This document shows positions 1 through 6,084 of a stretch of DNA of 10,090 nt, in pieces. Each line of letters begins with the position of its first letter. Within the stretch, counting starts at the first letter, position 1. Both the position numbers and the translations under genes were made by a program. Location of the stretch: assembly GCA_020722645.1 (NCBI GenBank), contig DYKL01000103.1, positions 182-10,271 on the forward strand, read 5' to 3'. Under the pieces are notes generated by a model. That model did no database searches and had not been told where the DNA came from. It worked only from the letters and a program-made list of their open reading frames with translations. This stretch comes from Acetofilamentum sp. (lineage in GTDB: Bacteria; Bacteroidota; Bacteroidia; Bacteroidales; JAFGUD01).

Positions 1-111
1 CCTTCGTTTTTAACTCAGGATGACGATAATAAATTGGCTAATTGACTAATTTGCTTCCTTCGTTTTTAACTCAGGATGACGATAATAAATTGGCTAATTG
101 ACTAATTTGCT
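1..111. repeat. Two-copy 56-bp tandem repeat
   Basis: Bases 1-55 recur at 57-111 with a period of 56 bp and no mismatch over the shared 55 bases. Each unit starts CCTTCGTTTTTAACTCAGG and ends in CTAATTGA/CTAATTTG octamers. Read on the minus strand, the first half (CGTCATCCTGAGTT...) resembles the CGTCATCCTGAG-type intergenic repeats that I recall from many Bacteroidetes genomes; that link is recollection and was not checked. The array may extend left of the window. No coding potential is evident. Confidence 0.9.
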
Positions 112-125
112 AATTGACTAATTGA
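94..125. repeat. Octamer short tandem repeat (CTAATTGA)n
   Basis: Four consecutive 8-bp units lie here: CTAATTGA, CTAATTTG, CTAATTGA, CTAATTGA. A two-unit version sits at 38-53 inside the first 56-bp copy. The array ends only 6 bp before the ATG of the phosphatase gene, so it fills the space where a ribosome-binding region or leader would be. Changes in copy number would alter the spacing between any upstream promoter and the gene. Confidence 0.85.
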
Positions 126-131
126 CTTGAT

Positions 132-2036
132 ATGAATAAAGATATTTTAAAAACAAGAAACCTGAATACTCTTTTTTCGAGATTTTTGCTTATTTTTATA
201 GTTTTATCGTTAATTACAGTTCTTATGACTGTTTTTAATTTGATTTACGAACATAAAAAAAACAATTATTTTTTATTAAAGCAATCAACAATAAGGATAA
301 AAACGTATTTTTATCACGATAATCTGGTAATAAATGACTTTTTTTTGCACGATTTGATTGACTCCAATTTTTTTATAACAAAAAATTCTAAAATAATAAA
401 TCAGCACGATAGTATTTTAAATTTTATATGCAAAGAAATTGAGCATATTCGTAAAAATTATAAATATTTAGAGAATAGTAAAGATATAGAAGATATAAAA
501 TTATTAATAAATAATCATAATGCTATTTTCGATTCAATTGTTGTCATAGGGCTTGAAAGAGGATTTAAAGACTTCGGAGTTGAGGGTATAATGCGTGATT
601 ATGCTCATAAATTAGAAAATATTGATGAATTTGAAAAATATAAAATTCTGACACTTAGAAGACACGAAAAAGACTACATTATCAGATATGAACAAAAATA
701 TGTTGAGCTTTTCAAATCAAAATGTAACTTATATGCTTATCAAAATAAAAATTCTGATTTGCCTCAAGATATGAAGGACAGTATTGATAATTTATTGACA
801 AATTATAAAATCCATTTTGAAAAAATTGTATTTCTTGACTCTGTTTTAGGAATTAAAACAAATTCTGGCTTGACTAAAAAAATTAAAGAAAACAGATACG
901 AACTTGAAAAAAACATAAAAACTTTAGCAAATGATGCTGATTATTATATAAATAAATCAAATAAAAGATTGAAAATTTTATATGTTTTAATAACGAGTTT
1001 TATAATAATAATAAGTTTCACATCAGGATTGATAATTATCAGATATTTAACCAGACCAATAACAAAACTGACCAAAAATATTGAAGCATTTGTTAAATCT
1101 AATTTCACTAAAACAGATAATTTTGTATATCAAACTTCTATAAAAGAATTGGTGGTTTTAATTGAAAATTATTTTTCTTTAAAAAAAGAAATACTATCTC
1201 TGTTAATTGATTTTCAGCAAAAAGTAAAAGAAAGAACCGAAGAAGTTCAAACACAAAAAGAACTAATTGAAAAACAAAAACTTAAGGTGGAAGCCGTAAA
1301 CAAAGCTATGATTTCGAGCATAAAATATGCTAAGCAAATTCAAGATGCAATTTTACCATCAAATGAACTTTTGAAAGATGGTTTTAAAGATTATTTTGTA
1401 ATTTTCAAACCGTTAGATATTGTAAGTGGTGATTTTTTATGGTATAAACGTATTAAAAATGAAAATTATAATCTCAAACTTATTGCTGTTGCCGACTGTA
1501 CAGGTCACGGTGTTCCGGGGGCATTGATGAGTATGCTGAGTATTGCCTATTTGAACGAGATTGTACTACGAAAAGAAGTTGCTCACGCAAACGAAATTCT
1601 TGAAATACTAAGGTTGAACATAATAAATAATTTTAAATATGACGGATTGGATATTGCTTTTATTATAATTCATAATGATAAAAATATATTAGAATTTGCC
1701 GGTGCTAACAGAAATGTTTTTATTAAAAGAAATGCAGAAATCATAAAACTTAAAGGTAATAAAATGCCAATTGGTAAATATCCCACCAATAATTTATTTG
1801 ACAACCAGATTTTTGAAATACAAAAAAATGATGTTTTTTATGCTTTTAGCGATGGAATTACCGATCAGTTAAGTGAAGATGGACATAAATTCAGTACCAA
1901 ACGTTTTGTCCAGATTATTCAAAACAATGAAAATTTGAAAGATACAAAAAAGAGTTTACTTGACGAAACTCAAAAATGGAAGCAAAAAACACCACAAACT
2001 GATGATATTTTGGTCTTTGCCGCACAATTATTTTAA
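132..2036 (+). CDS. Membrane-bound HBM-like sensor / HAMP / SpoIIE-family (PP2C) protein phosphatase
   Basis: A 634-residue predicted serine/threonine phosphatase of the SpoIIE/RsbU type, anchored in the inner membrane. TM1 is at about residues 17-39, an extracytoplasmic helical region at 40-278, TM2 at 281-304, HAMP at 303-355, a coiled coil at 356-400, and the phosphatase domain at 395-634. Metal-binding aspartates are visible in SGDF (D434), VADCTGHG (D455), FSDGITD (D574) and QTDDILV (D624/D625). In the sensor, the stretch GVEGIMRDYAHKLE followed by LRRHEKDYIIR and KYV matches the pattern of HBM domains known from chemoreceptors such as McpS; this is recalled, not searched. By family analogy it would dephosphorylate an anti-sigma-factor antagonist-type protein, but no such partner is encoded here. 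The start at 132 directly follows an octamer array and has no Shine-Dalgarno, as is usual in Bacteroidetes. Phosphatase call is firm; ligand unknown. Confidence 0.92.
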   Translation: MNKDILKTRNLNTLFSRFLLIFIVLSLITVLMTVFNLIYEHKKNNYFLLKQSTIRIKTYFYHDNLVINDFFLHDLIDSNFFITKNSKIINQHDSILNFICKEIEHIRKNYKYLENSKDIEDIKLLINNHNAIFDSIVVIGLERGFKDFGVEGIMRDYAHKLENIDEFEKYKILTLRRHEKDYIIRYEQKYVELFKSKCNLYAYQNKNSDLPQDMKDSIDNLLTNYKIHFEKIVFLDSVLGIKTNSGLTKKIKENRYELEKNIKTLANDADYYINKSNKRLKILYVLITSFIIIISFTSGLIIIRYLTRPITKLTKNIEAFVKSNFTKTDNFVYQTSIKELVVLIENYFSLKKEILSLLIDFQQKVKERTEEVQTQKELIEKQKLKVEAVNKAMISSIKYAKQIQDAILPSNELLKDGFKDYFVIFKPLDIVSGDFLWYKRIKNENYNLKLIAVADCTGHGVPGALMSMLSIAYLNEIVLRKEVAHANEILEILRLNIINNFKYDGLDIAFIIIHNDKNILEFAGANRNVFIKRNAEIIKLKGNKMPIGKYPTNNLFDNQIFEIQKNDVFYAFSDGITDQLSEDGHKFSTKRFVQIIQNNENLKDTKKSLLDETQKWKQKTPQTDDILVFAAQLF

Positions 2037-2080
2037 TCAATATTATAACACTGTTAATTGAAAATTCAAAAGACAATAGT

Positions 2081-2106
2081 AATTTTGAAATAGATTTTTC
2101 AAAATT
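2081..2106. terminator. AT-rich perfect hairpin after the phosphatase gene (weak terminator candidate)
   Basis: AATTTTGAAA at 2081-2090 is the exact reverse complement of TTTCAAAATT at 2097-2106, with a 6-nt loop. It lies 44 bp after the stop codon. The stem has only two G-C pairs and no clean T-run follows, so termination is possible but unproven. Its right arm overlaps the -33 region of a possible promoter for the next gene. Confidence 0.35.
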
Positions 2107-2126
2107 TAAAGTTTATTCTATTTTTG
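2097..2126 (+). promoter_or_regulatory. Possible Bacteroidetes-type promoter for the MBOAT cassette
   Basis: TATTTTTG at 2119-2126 matches the -7 consensus TAnnTTTG exactly. A TTTC resembling the -33 TTTG box lies 18 bp upstream, at 2097-2100. Transcription would start near 2133, about 60 bp before the MBOAT ATG. In a genome this AT-rich such matches arise by chance, so the call rests mainly on position. Confidence 0.4.
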
Positions 2127-2195
2127 CCGGTCTAAATAAATAATTTATTATTTATACATATTTCACACATAAACAACTGGTAATAAGAAATATAT

Positions 2196-3644
2196 ATGTT
2201 ATTTAACTCAATTGACTTTGCAATTTTTTTGCCTTTAGTTTTTATTCTTTACTGGTTTGTTACCAACAAAAATTTAAAACTTCAGAATTTTCTTATTGTT
2301 TTTGCGAGTTATGTTTTTTATGGTTGGTGGGACTGGCGTTTTTTGTCCTTGATAATATTCAGTACTTTAGTTGATTTTTTGGTTGGTGTCGGTCTGTCAA
2401 AGCAGGAAAATCAAAAAAAACGAAGATTACTTTTATTTACAAGCATTTTTGTAAATTTAGGATTTCTTGGTTTTTTTAAATACTACAATTTTTTCCTTGA
2501 TAATTTTGTAGATGCATTTACTTTCTTTGGTTTCCCTATCAAAGCAAATTCTTTAAACATTATTCTTCCCGTTGGAATAAGTTTTTATACATTTCAGACA
2601 TTAAGCTACTCAATTGACGTATATAGACGGAAACTGCAGCCTACAAAAGATTTTATTGCTTTTGTTGCATACGTGAGTTTTTTCCCTCAACTTGTAGCAG
2701 GTCCTATTGAAAGAGCTACAAATTTACTCCCGCAATTCTACAAAAAAAGAAACTTCGATTATAGCAAGGCAGTTGATGGTTTGAGGCTAATTCTGTGGGG
2801 TTTGTTCAAAAAAATTGTTATTGCCGACAGTTGTGCTGTGTTTGCAGATATGATTTTTAACAATTCTGCTGATTATTCAGGCAGTACATTGGTTTTTGGT
2901 GCTTTGTTTTTTACATTTCAGATATATGGCGATTTTTCAGGTTATTCGGATATTGCAATAGGTACTGCAAGGTTGTTTGGATTTGACCTGATGAGAAATT
3001 TTGCTTTTCCATATTTTTCGAGAGATATTGCCGAATTCTGGCGTCGTTGGCATATTTCTCTTTCTACATGGTTCAGAGATTATTTATATATACCTTTGGG
3101 TGGTAGTCGTGGTGGACTGTTGATGAAAGTGAGAAACACATTTATCATATTTGTTGTAAGCGGTTTTTGGCACGGAGCTAACTGGACTTTCATTATCTGG
3201 GGAGCATTGAATGCTATTTATTTTTTACCTCTTTTGTTAAGCAACAAAAACAGAAACAATATGGAAATTGTAGCCAAAGGCAAATTTATGCCTTCTTTTA
3301 AAGATATTATATCAATCTCATCAACTTTCGGACTTACAGTATTCGCATGGATTTTTTTCAGGGCTAAAAATATTGGACATGCTTTTTCTTATATTTCCGA
3401 AATTTTTTCCTCTTCGCTTTTTACTATACCCAAATTCAAAGGAATCGGAAACCCTATGACAACTATTATTCTTGTTATAATTTTTGTTTTTATTGAATGG
3501 ATAGGCAGAGAAGAGCAGTATGCTATTCAAAGTATAGGAATTAAATGGAAAAAACCTTTTAGGTATGCTTTTTATTATGCTATCATTATTGCAATTTTCT
3601 GGTTTGGAGGGAAGGAACAACAATTTATTTATTTTCAATTTTAA
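2196..3644 (+). CDS. MBOAT-family membrane O-acyltransferase (AlgI/DltB-like)
   Basis: A 482-residue polytopic membrane protein of the usual length for AlgI/DltB-type MBOAT enzymes, which pass acyl (often acetyl) groups across the membrane to extracytoplasmic polymers. The N-terminus (LFNSIDFAIFLPLVFILYW) is characteristic of the family. The catalytic block WRRWHISLSTWFRDYLYIPLGG spans about 282-303, with the first conserved His at 286. The second conserved His, at 326, lies in SGFWHGANW. Further family signatures are LPVGISFYTFQTLSY (124-138), VAGPIER (167-173) and FQIYGDFSGYSDIAIG (241-256). It is followed after 3 bp by an SGNH-like gene, the usual partner that completes transfer outside the membrane. 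The acceptor polymer cannot be read from the sequence. No alginate genes are nearby, so an algI name would overstate the evidence. Confidence 0.95.
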   Translation: MLFNSIDFAIFLPLVFILYWFVTNKNLKLQNFLIVFASYVFYGWWDWRFLSLIIFSTLVDFLVGVGLSKQENQKKRRLLLFTSIFVNLGFLGFFKYYNFFLDNFVDAFTFFGFPIKANSLNIILPVGISFYTFQTLSYSIDVYRRKLQPTKDFIAFVAYVSFFPQLVAGPIERATNLLPQFYKKRNFDYSKAVDGLRLILWGLFKKIVIADSCAVFADMIFNNSADYSGSTLVFGALFFTFQIYGDFSGYSDIAIGTARLFGFDLMRNFAFPYFSRDIAEFWRRWHISLSTWFRDYLYIPLGGSRGGLLMKVRNTFIIFVVSGFWHGANWTFIIWGALNAIYFLPLLLSNKNRNNMEIVAKGKFMPSFKDIISISSTFGLTVFAWIFFRAKNIGHAFSYISEIFSSSLFTIPKFKGIGNPMTTIILVIIFVFIEWIGREEQYAIQSIGIKWKKPFRYAFYYAIIIAIFWFGGKEQQFIYFQF

Positions 3645-3647
3645 AAA

Positions 3648-4531
3648 ATGAAAAGATTTATTTTAAATACTTTTTTCTTTTTATTAATTCCACTCGTTTA
3701 TTTTGGCGTAAATTTTTTAATAAATTATATCTACATTTCTAAACAAAAATCGGATATTCCGGAAGTTAATGTTCTGATTGTTGGAGATTCTCACACTATG
3801 AAAAGTTTAAAGGCAGATTTATTCAACAGTGCACTAAATATTTCAGAAACTTCTGAACCTTTTATTATTACTTTTTGGAAATTGGATTTTATATTTGATT
3901 CATTCATTCCTGATACTGTTATTTTAGGTTTTTCTTATCATAATATATCAAAAATCGGCGATTTGAGATTTTCAGACAACAAATGGGCTAGCGAAATGTT
4001 TAAAAGAGCATATCCTTTCAAAAAATTTGATAATATAAAAAATATAATCGAAATAAATTATAATTCTTTGTTCCGAACTATCTGGAAACAAACTTGCTTT
4101 TATCCGAAAAAAAAACATATTAAATTTCAAACAAATCACAAGATTATTAAAAAAAGTTTTAATAATGACTATAAAGAAGCAATACAACGGCATTACTTTT
4201 ATAACACTACGCAAGCTGATATTTCTCAAGTTTCAATTGGTTATTTAGATTCTATCATCAATTTATGTATATCGCATAAAATAGTATTAATTTTGGTAAC
4301 TCTCCTGTTCATAAAAATTATTATGAAAAAGTCCCTCAAATTATTTTAAAAAAATACGAAATGCTGAAAAATAAATACAGCAATTATTGCCTGATTATTG
4401 ACAAAGCGAATGGTGAATACCCTGATTCTTTATTTCTTAATTCCGACCATTTGAATGAAAAAGGTGCTAATCGTTTTACGGGTGAAGTAATCGAAATTAT
4501 GAATCAAAATAGACTTAGTACATTTTTTTAG
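3648..4531 (+). pseudogene. MBOAT-associated SGNH/GDSL-like acyltransferase partner, disrupted by a frameshift near 4300
   Basis: The ORF that starts at 3648 gives 233 residues ending at 4349, but the homologous protein continues in another frame to the TAG at 4529-4531, implying about 294 residues. The N-terminus has one TM/signal anchor (about 5-28), then VLIVGDSHT with the nucleophile Ser at 48. The first frame runs KIVLILVT at 4275-4301 and then turns into a membrane-like nonsense tail. The other frame resumes at 4301-4304 with SPVHKNYYEKVP and ends in SDHLNEKGANRF, whose Asp-His pair (codons 4445-4450) looks like the C-terminal catalytic DH of SGNH proteins. Restoring one T in the ACTCTCC stretch rebuilds a natural V-T-S-P-V-H sequence. 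It sits 3 bp behind the MBOAT gene, so the pair is translationally close. It could be a true pseudogene, a recent mutation or a sequencing error. Without the tail the catalytic triad is lost. Confidence 0.85.
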
Positions 4532-4609
4532 AACATGTTTTTTTAGAATATATCAATGTCGTTTAGTTGACAAATTTTTCAAAGAATTGAAACATAAGTT
4601 TTCGATGGA

Positions 4610-4656
4610 GACACTGAAAATAGCAAATAACAGCATTTTTTCGGTGTCATCACCGA
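4610..4656. repeat. Overlapping, mutually exclusive hairpins
   Basis: GACACTGAAAA (4610-4620) can pair with TTTTCGGTGTC (4638-4648), 11 bp including one G-T wobble. The same right arm also forms a second perfect hairpin, TCGGTG (4641-4646) with CACCGA (4651-4656), around a TCAT loop. The second hairpin has T's before it and A's after it, so it does not look like an intrinsic terminator on either strand. Confidence 0.6.
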
Positions 4657-4732
4657 CAAAAAAGACACATTAACTTTCTTAACTAAACTACATTTAAATA
4701 TACCCTTAAATCCGCAAGTTTTTTCGTAAGTG

Positions 4733-4769
4733 GTTGCAGGTAGATACTTACAGTACAGGCACCTGCAAC
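4733..4769 (-). repeat. Hairpin module copy 1 (element A, left, minus orientation)
   Basis: Plus-strand GTTGCAGGT (4733-4741) pairs perfectly with ACCTGCAAC (4761-4769). Read on the minus strand, the loop is G-CCTG-TACT-GTA-AGTA-TCT, in which TACT and AGTA form an inner 4-bp stem. The core from the CAGGTG to the TCT is identical to copy 2, while the outer four stem pairs differ (GTTG/CAAC here, CAGT/ACTG there) and remain paired. Confidence 0.75.
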
Positions 4770-4782
4770 ATGTAGTTTGCAC

Positions 4783-4820
4783 CAGTCAGGTGCCTGTACT
4801 GTAAGTATCTCACCTGACTG
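4783..4820 (+). repeat. Hairpin module copy 2 (element A, right, plus orientation)
   Basis: CAGTCAGGTG (4783-4792) pairs perfectly with CACCTGACTG (4811-4820). Between them come CCTG (4793-4796), TACT (4797-4800), GTA, AGTA (4804-4807) and TCT (4808-4810), so an inner 4-bp stem with a 3-nt loop can form. The 18-nt segment between the outer arms is fully complementary to the loop of copy 1. Copies 1 and 2 can therefore fold separately or anneal into one 24-bp hairpin. Confidence 0.78.
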
Positions 4821-5095
4821 AATTTCAGATATATAAGTATAGACTTACGGATTTAAGGCATACAATTAAGTTTTAAAATATTGACGAAAGTTACTTTGAA
4901 AAAATTTGCGTTTATGTTTATAATATTTGACATAGGGAGATGATTACTATTCAAAAACATACAGAATGAGATTAAACAATCAATTTGATGTTAAACTGTT
5001 TATTTTCAGACAAGTATAAATTATTCAGTTTATTGATATAAAACTATTTAGCTTAAGTTTAAGTTTTTTTTTATCCTTTTTTAAAAAAAGAAAAT

Positions 5096-5103
5096 TACTT
5101 TTG
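5096..5103 (+). promoter_or_regulatory. Bacteroidetes -7 promoter element for ppa
   Basis: TACTTTTG matches TAnnTTTG exactly, 31 bp before the ppa ATG, which puts the start of transcription near 5110 and gives a short leader. No clear TTTG lies about 19-21 bp upstream; that region is T-rich (5064-5072 and 5077-5082). The following CAG and the AT-rich leader without a Shine-Dalgarno are typical of the phylum. Confidence 0.6.
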
Positions 5104-5134
5104 CAGATGTTTTAAAATAAATTTAATTTTTTAG

Positions 5135-5797
5135 ATGAATAAAGTTAACATAGACCCAATTGGTAAGCTACTTGGACTAAGACATAAAGCTCATCCCTGG
5201 CACGGAGTTGATATTGGTGATAATGCCCCTGAAGAACTTATTACTTTTATTGAGATGGTGCCTTCTGATACAGTCAAATACGAAGTTCATAAACAAACCG
5301 GTTATTTGATGCTTGACAGACCTCAGAAATATTCAAATATTTTACCTGCATTGTACGGTTTCATCCCTCAGACTTATTGCGGTAGCCGTATTGGCAAAAA
5401 AAGTGCCGATTTGCTTAATCGTCCTGAAATAATAGGTGATGGTGACCCTTTAGATATTTGTGTTCTTACTGAAAAAGATATTGCAAGCGGAAATGTTCTT
5501 GTGCGTTCAATTCCAATTGGCGGTTTCAGAATGATTGACGGAAATCAGGCTGATGATAAAATTGTTGCTGTTTTAAAAAATGATGCTGTATACGGCAATG
5601 TTAAAGATATTAACGAACTTCCAAAAGCAGTGGTTGATAGATTAAAACATTATTTTTTGACATACAAGGATATGCCCGGCAGCAAAAATCTGAAAACTGA
5701 AATAACTCACATTTATAATGCAGCAGAGGCTATTGATGTCATTTCAAGATCAATTGATGATTATAAAGAATTTGTTAATCAGTTGTTGTTCAAATAA
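5135..5797 (+). CDS. ppa: Inorganic pyrophosphatase, family I soluble
   Basis: A cytoplasmic Mg-dependent enzyme that hydrolyses pyrophosphate to two phosphates and so pulls biosynthetic reactions forward. At 220 residues it is longer than the roughly 175-residue E. coli enzyme, mainly through an extra N-terminal segment. The active-site set is complete by comparison with E. coli: K48 and E50, R62, Y74 in YGFIPQTY, the D102-G-D104-P-L-D107 signature (DGDPLD), D135, D140 and K142, and Y177-K178 in YKDMPG. It appears to be transcribed alone from a good -7 box at 5096. It is flanked on both sides by related inverted-repeat elements, and no clear intrinsic terminator follows it. Start choice: the ATG at 5135 lies at a normal distance from the promoter and gives the expected N-terminus. 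Confidence 0.97.
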   Translation: MNKVNIDPIGKLLGLRHKAHPWHGVDIGDNAPEELITFIEMVPSDTVKYEVHKQTGYLMLDRPQKYSNILPALYGFIPQTYCGSRIGKKSADLLNRPEIIGDGDPLDICVLTEKDIASGNVLVRSIPIGGFRMIDGNQADDKIVAVLKNDAVYGNVKDINELPKAVVDRLKHYFLTYKDMPGSKNLKTEITHIYNAAEAIDVISRSIDDYKEFVNQLLFK

Positions 5798-5818
5798 GTC
5801 AAAGTGATAATCAAAAAT

Positions 5819-5832
5819 GTATGATGTATGAT
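5819..5832. repeat. Heptamer tandem repeat (GTATGAT)2
   Basis: Two exact copies of GTATGAT (5819-5825, 5826-5832) lie 22 bp after the ppa stop and are followed by the degenerate TTATGAA. This short array resembles the heptamer short tandem repeats (STRR type) described from cyanobacteria; whether it is variable here is unknown. Confidence 0.55.
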
Positions 5833-5985
5833 TTATGAAGTATTTGGTATCAATTAAAATTAAAAGAAAAACAAAAAATTAAATTAATAACAAACTATAT
5901 AAATATGCGAATTAAGGGTTGAAAAAATAATGTTGAAAATTAACTTGTTATGTGTTATTTTAAATCAGGTGAAAAACACATGATT

Positions 5986-6000
5986 GAGGCAAATTGCCTC
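5986..6000. repeat. 15-nt palindrome in element B
   Basis: GAGGCAA, a central A, then TTGCCTC form a perfect 7-bp inverted repeat with a single central base. It touches the left arm of the adjacent hairpin module at 6000. As RNA it could not close with a 1-nt loop, so the inner pairs would open. As DNA it is a candidate protein-binding site. Confidence 0.6.
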
Positions 6001-6038
6001 TGGCATGTGCCTGTCCTAAAAGGATCTACACCTGCCAG
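6000..6038 (+). repeat. Hairpin module copy 3 (element B, plus orientation)
   Basis: CTGGCATGTG (6000-6009) pairs with CACCTGCCAG (6029-6038) at 9 of 10 positions; the mismatch is T6006 opposite C6032. Inside come CCTG (6010-6013), TCCT (6014-6017), AAA, AGGA (6021-6024) and TCTA (6025-6028). The layout equals copy 2 at every position apart from one extra A. The inner stem is TCCT/AGGA instead of TACT/AGTA, a compensatory A-T to C-G change. Outer-stem pairs 2 and 4 also change on both sides. Confidence 0.75.
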
Positions 6039-6084
6039 TTAAACTTCAACCCATAATTCGCATTAAATATTCAACTATAAAAAG

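Larger units (their letters stand above)
4704..4858. repeat. MITE- or BIME-like inverted-repeat element A
   Basis: The ends CCTTAAATCCGCAAGT (4704-4719) and ACTTACGGATTTAAGG (4843-4858) are inverted repeats matching at 15 of 16 positions. The centre holds a perfect 24-bp inverted repeat (4742-4765 against 4787-4810) with a 21-nt spacer. It also holds two smaller hairpin modules in opposite orientation (4733-4769 and 4783-4820). G+C content in the core is visibly higher than in the surroundings. No transposase is encoded, and no target-site duplication is obvious. The family is not identified; a non-autonomous mobile element or paired REP sequence is the best inference. Confidence 0.75.
4532..5134. 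other. 603-bp gene-free, dyad-rich region upstream of ppa
   Basis: No convincing gene lies here. The stretch contains a dyad at 4610-4656, a large inverted-repeat element at 4704-4858, and the ppa promoter near 5096. A further imperfect inverted pair, CAAATTTTTCAAAG at 4571-4584 against CTTTGAAAAAATTTG at 4894-4908, encloses both dyads and may mark an outer boundary, although its AT-richness makes chance plausible. Bases 4910-5060 are AT-rich with nothing recognisable. Confidence 0.7.
5905..6063. repeat. MITE-like inverted-repeat element B between ppa and lgt
   Basis: ATGCGAATTAAGGGTTGAA (5905-5923) and TTCAACCCATAATTCGCAT (6045-6063) are inverted repeats matching at 18 of 19 positions. Inside are a 15-nt palindrome (5986-6000), hairpin module copy 3 (6000-6038), and the pairs CAGGTG/CACCTG (5966-5971, 6029-6034) and CACATG/CATGTG (5977-5982, 6004-6009), which can form only in a fold that competes with copy 3. 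No transposase is encoded. The right end lies 21 bp before the lgt start, so the element would form most of the lgt leader if transcription enters from the left. Confidence 0.75.

Noticed and set aside
1..131. CRISPR array
   Set aside because: Only two directly adjacent copies, no unique spacers, and no cas genes.
3321..3638. 105-residue minus-strand ORF
   Set aside because: It lies wholly inside the well-supported MBOAT gene and has no domain-like sequence.
3972..4229. 85-residue minus-strand ORF
   Set aside because: Antisense shadow of the SGNH-like gene.
4291..4304. Programmed -1 frameshift in the SGNH-like gene
   Set aside because: No X XXY YYZ slippery heptamer is present at the junction and no downstream stimulatory stem is evident; a one-base loss explains the data more simply.
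4532..4546. Terminator after the SGNH-like gene
   Set aside because: AACATGTT followed by T's is a palindrome without room for a loop, so no stable hairpin forms.
4641..4656. Intrinsic terminator at the TCGGTG/CACCGA hairpin
   Set aside because: T's precede and A's follow the stem on both strands, the reverse of a terminator.
4579..4782. 67-residue minus-strand ORF rich in Cys
   Set aside because: It runs through the inverted-repeat element and the dyads, has no recognisable domain and no leader; its composition follows from the repeat sequence.
4733..4820. Integron attC site
   Set aside because: The arms do not fit the RYYYAAC and GTTRRRY core-site consensus, and no integrase or cassette structure is present.
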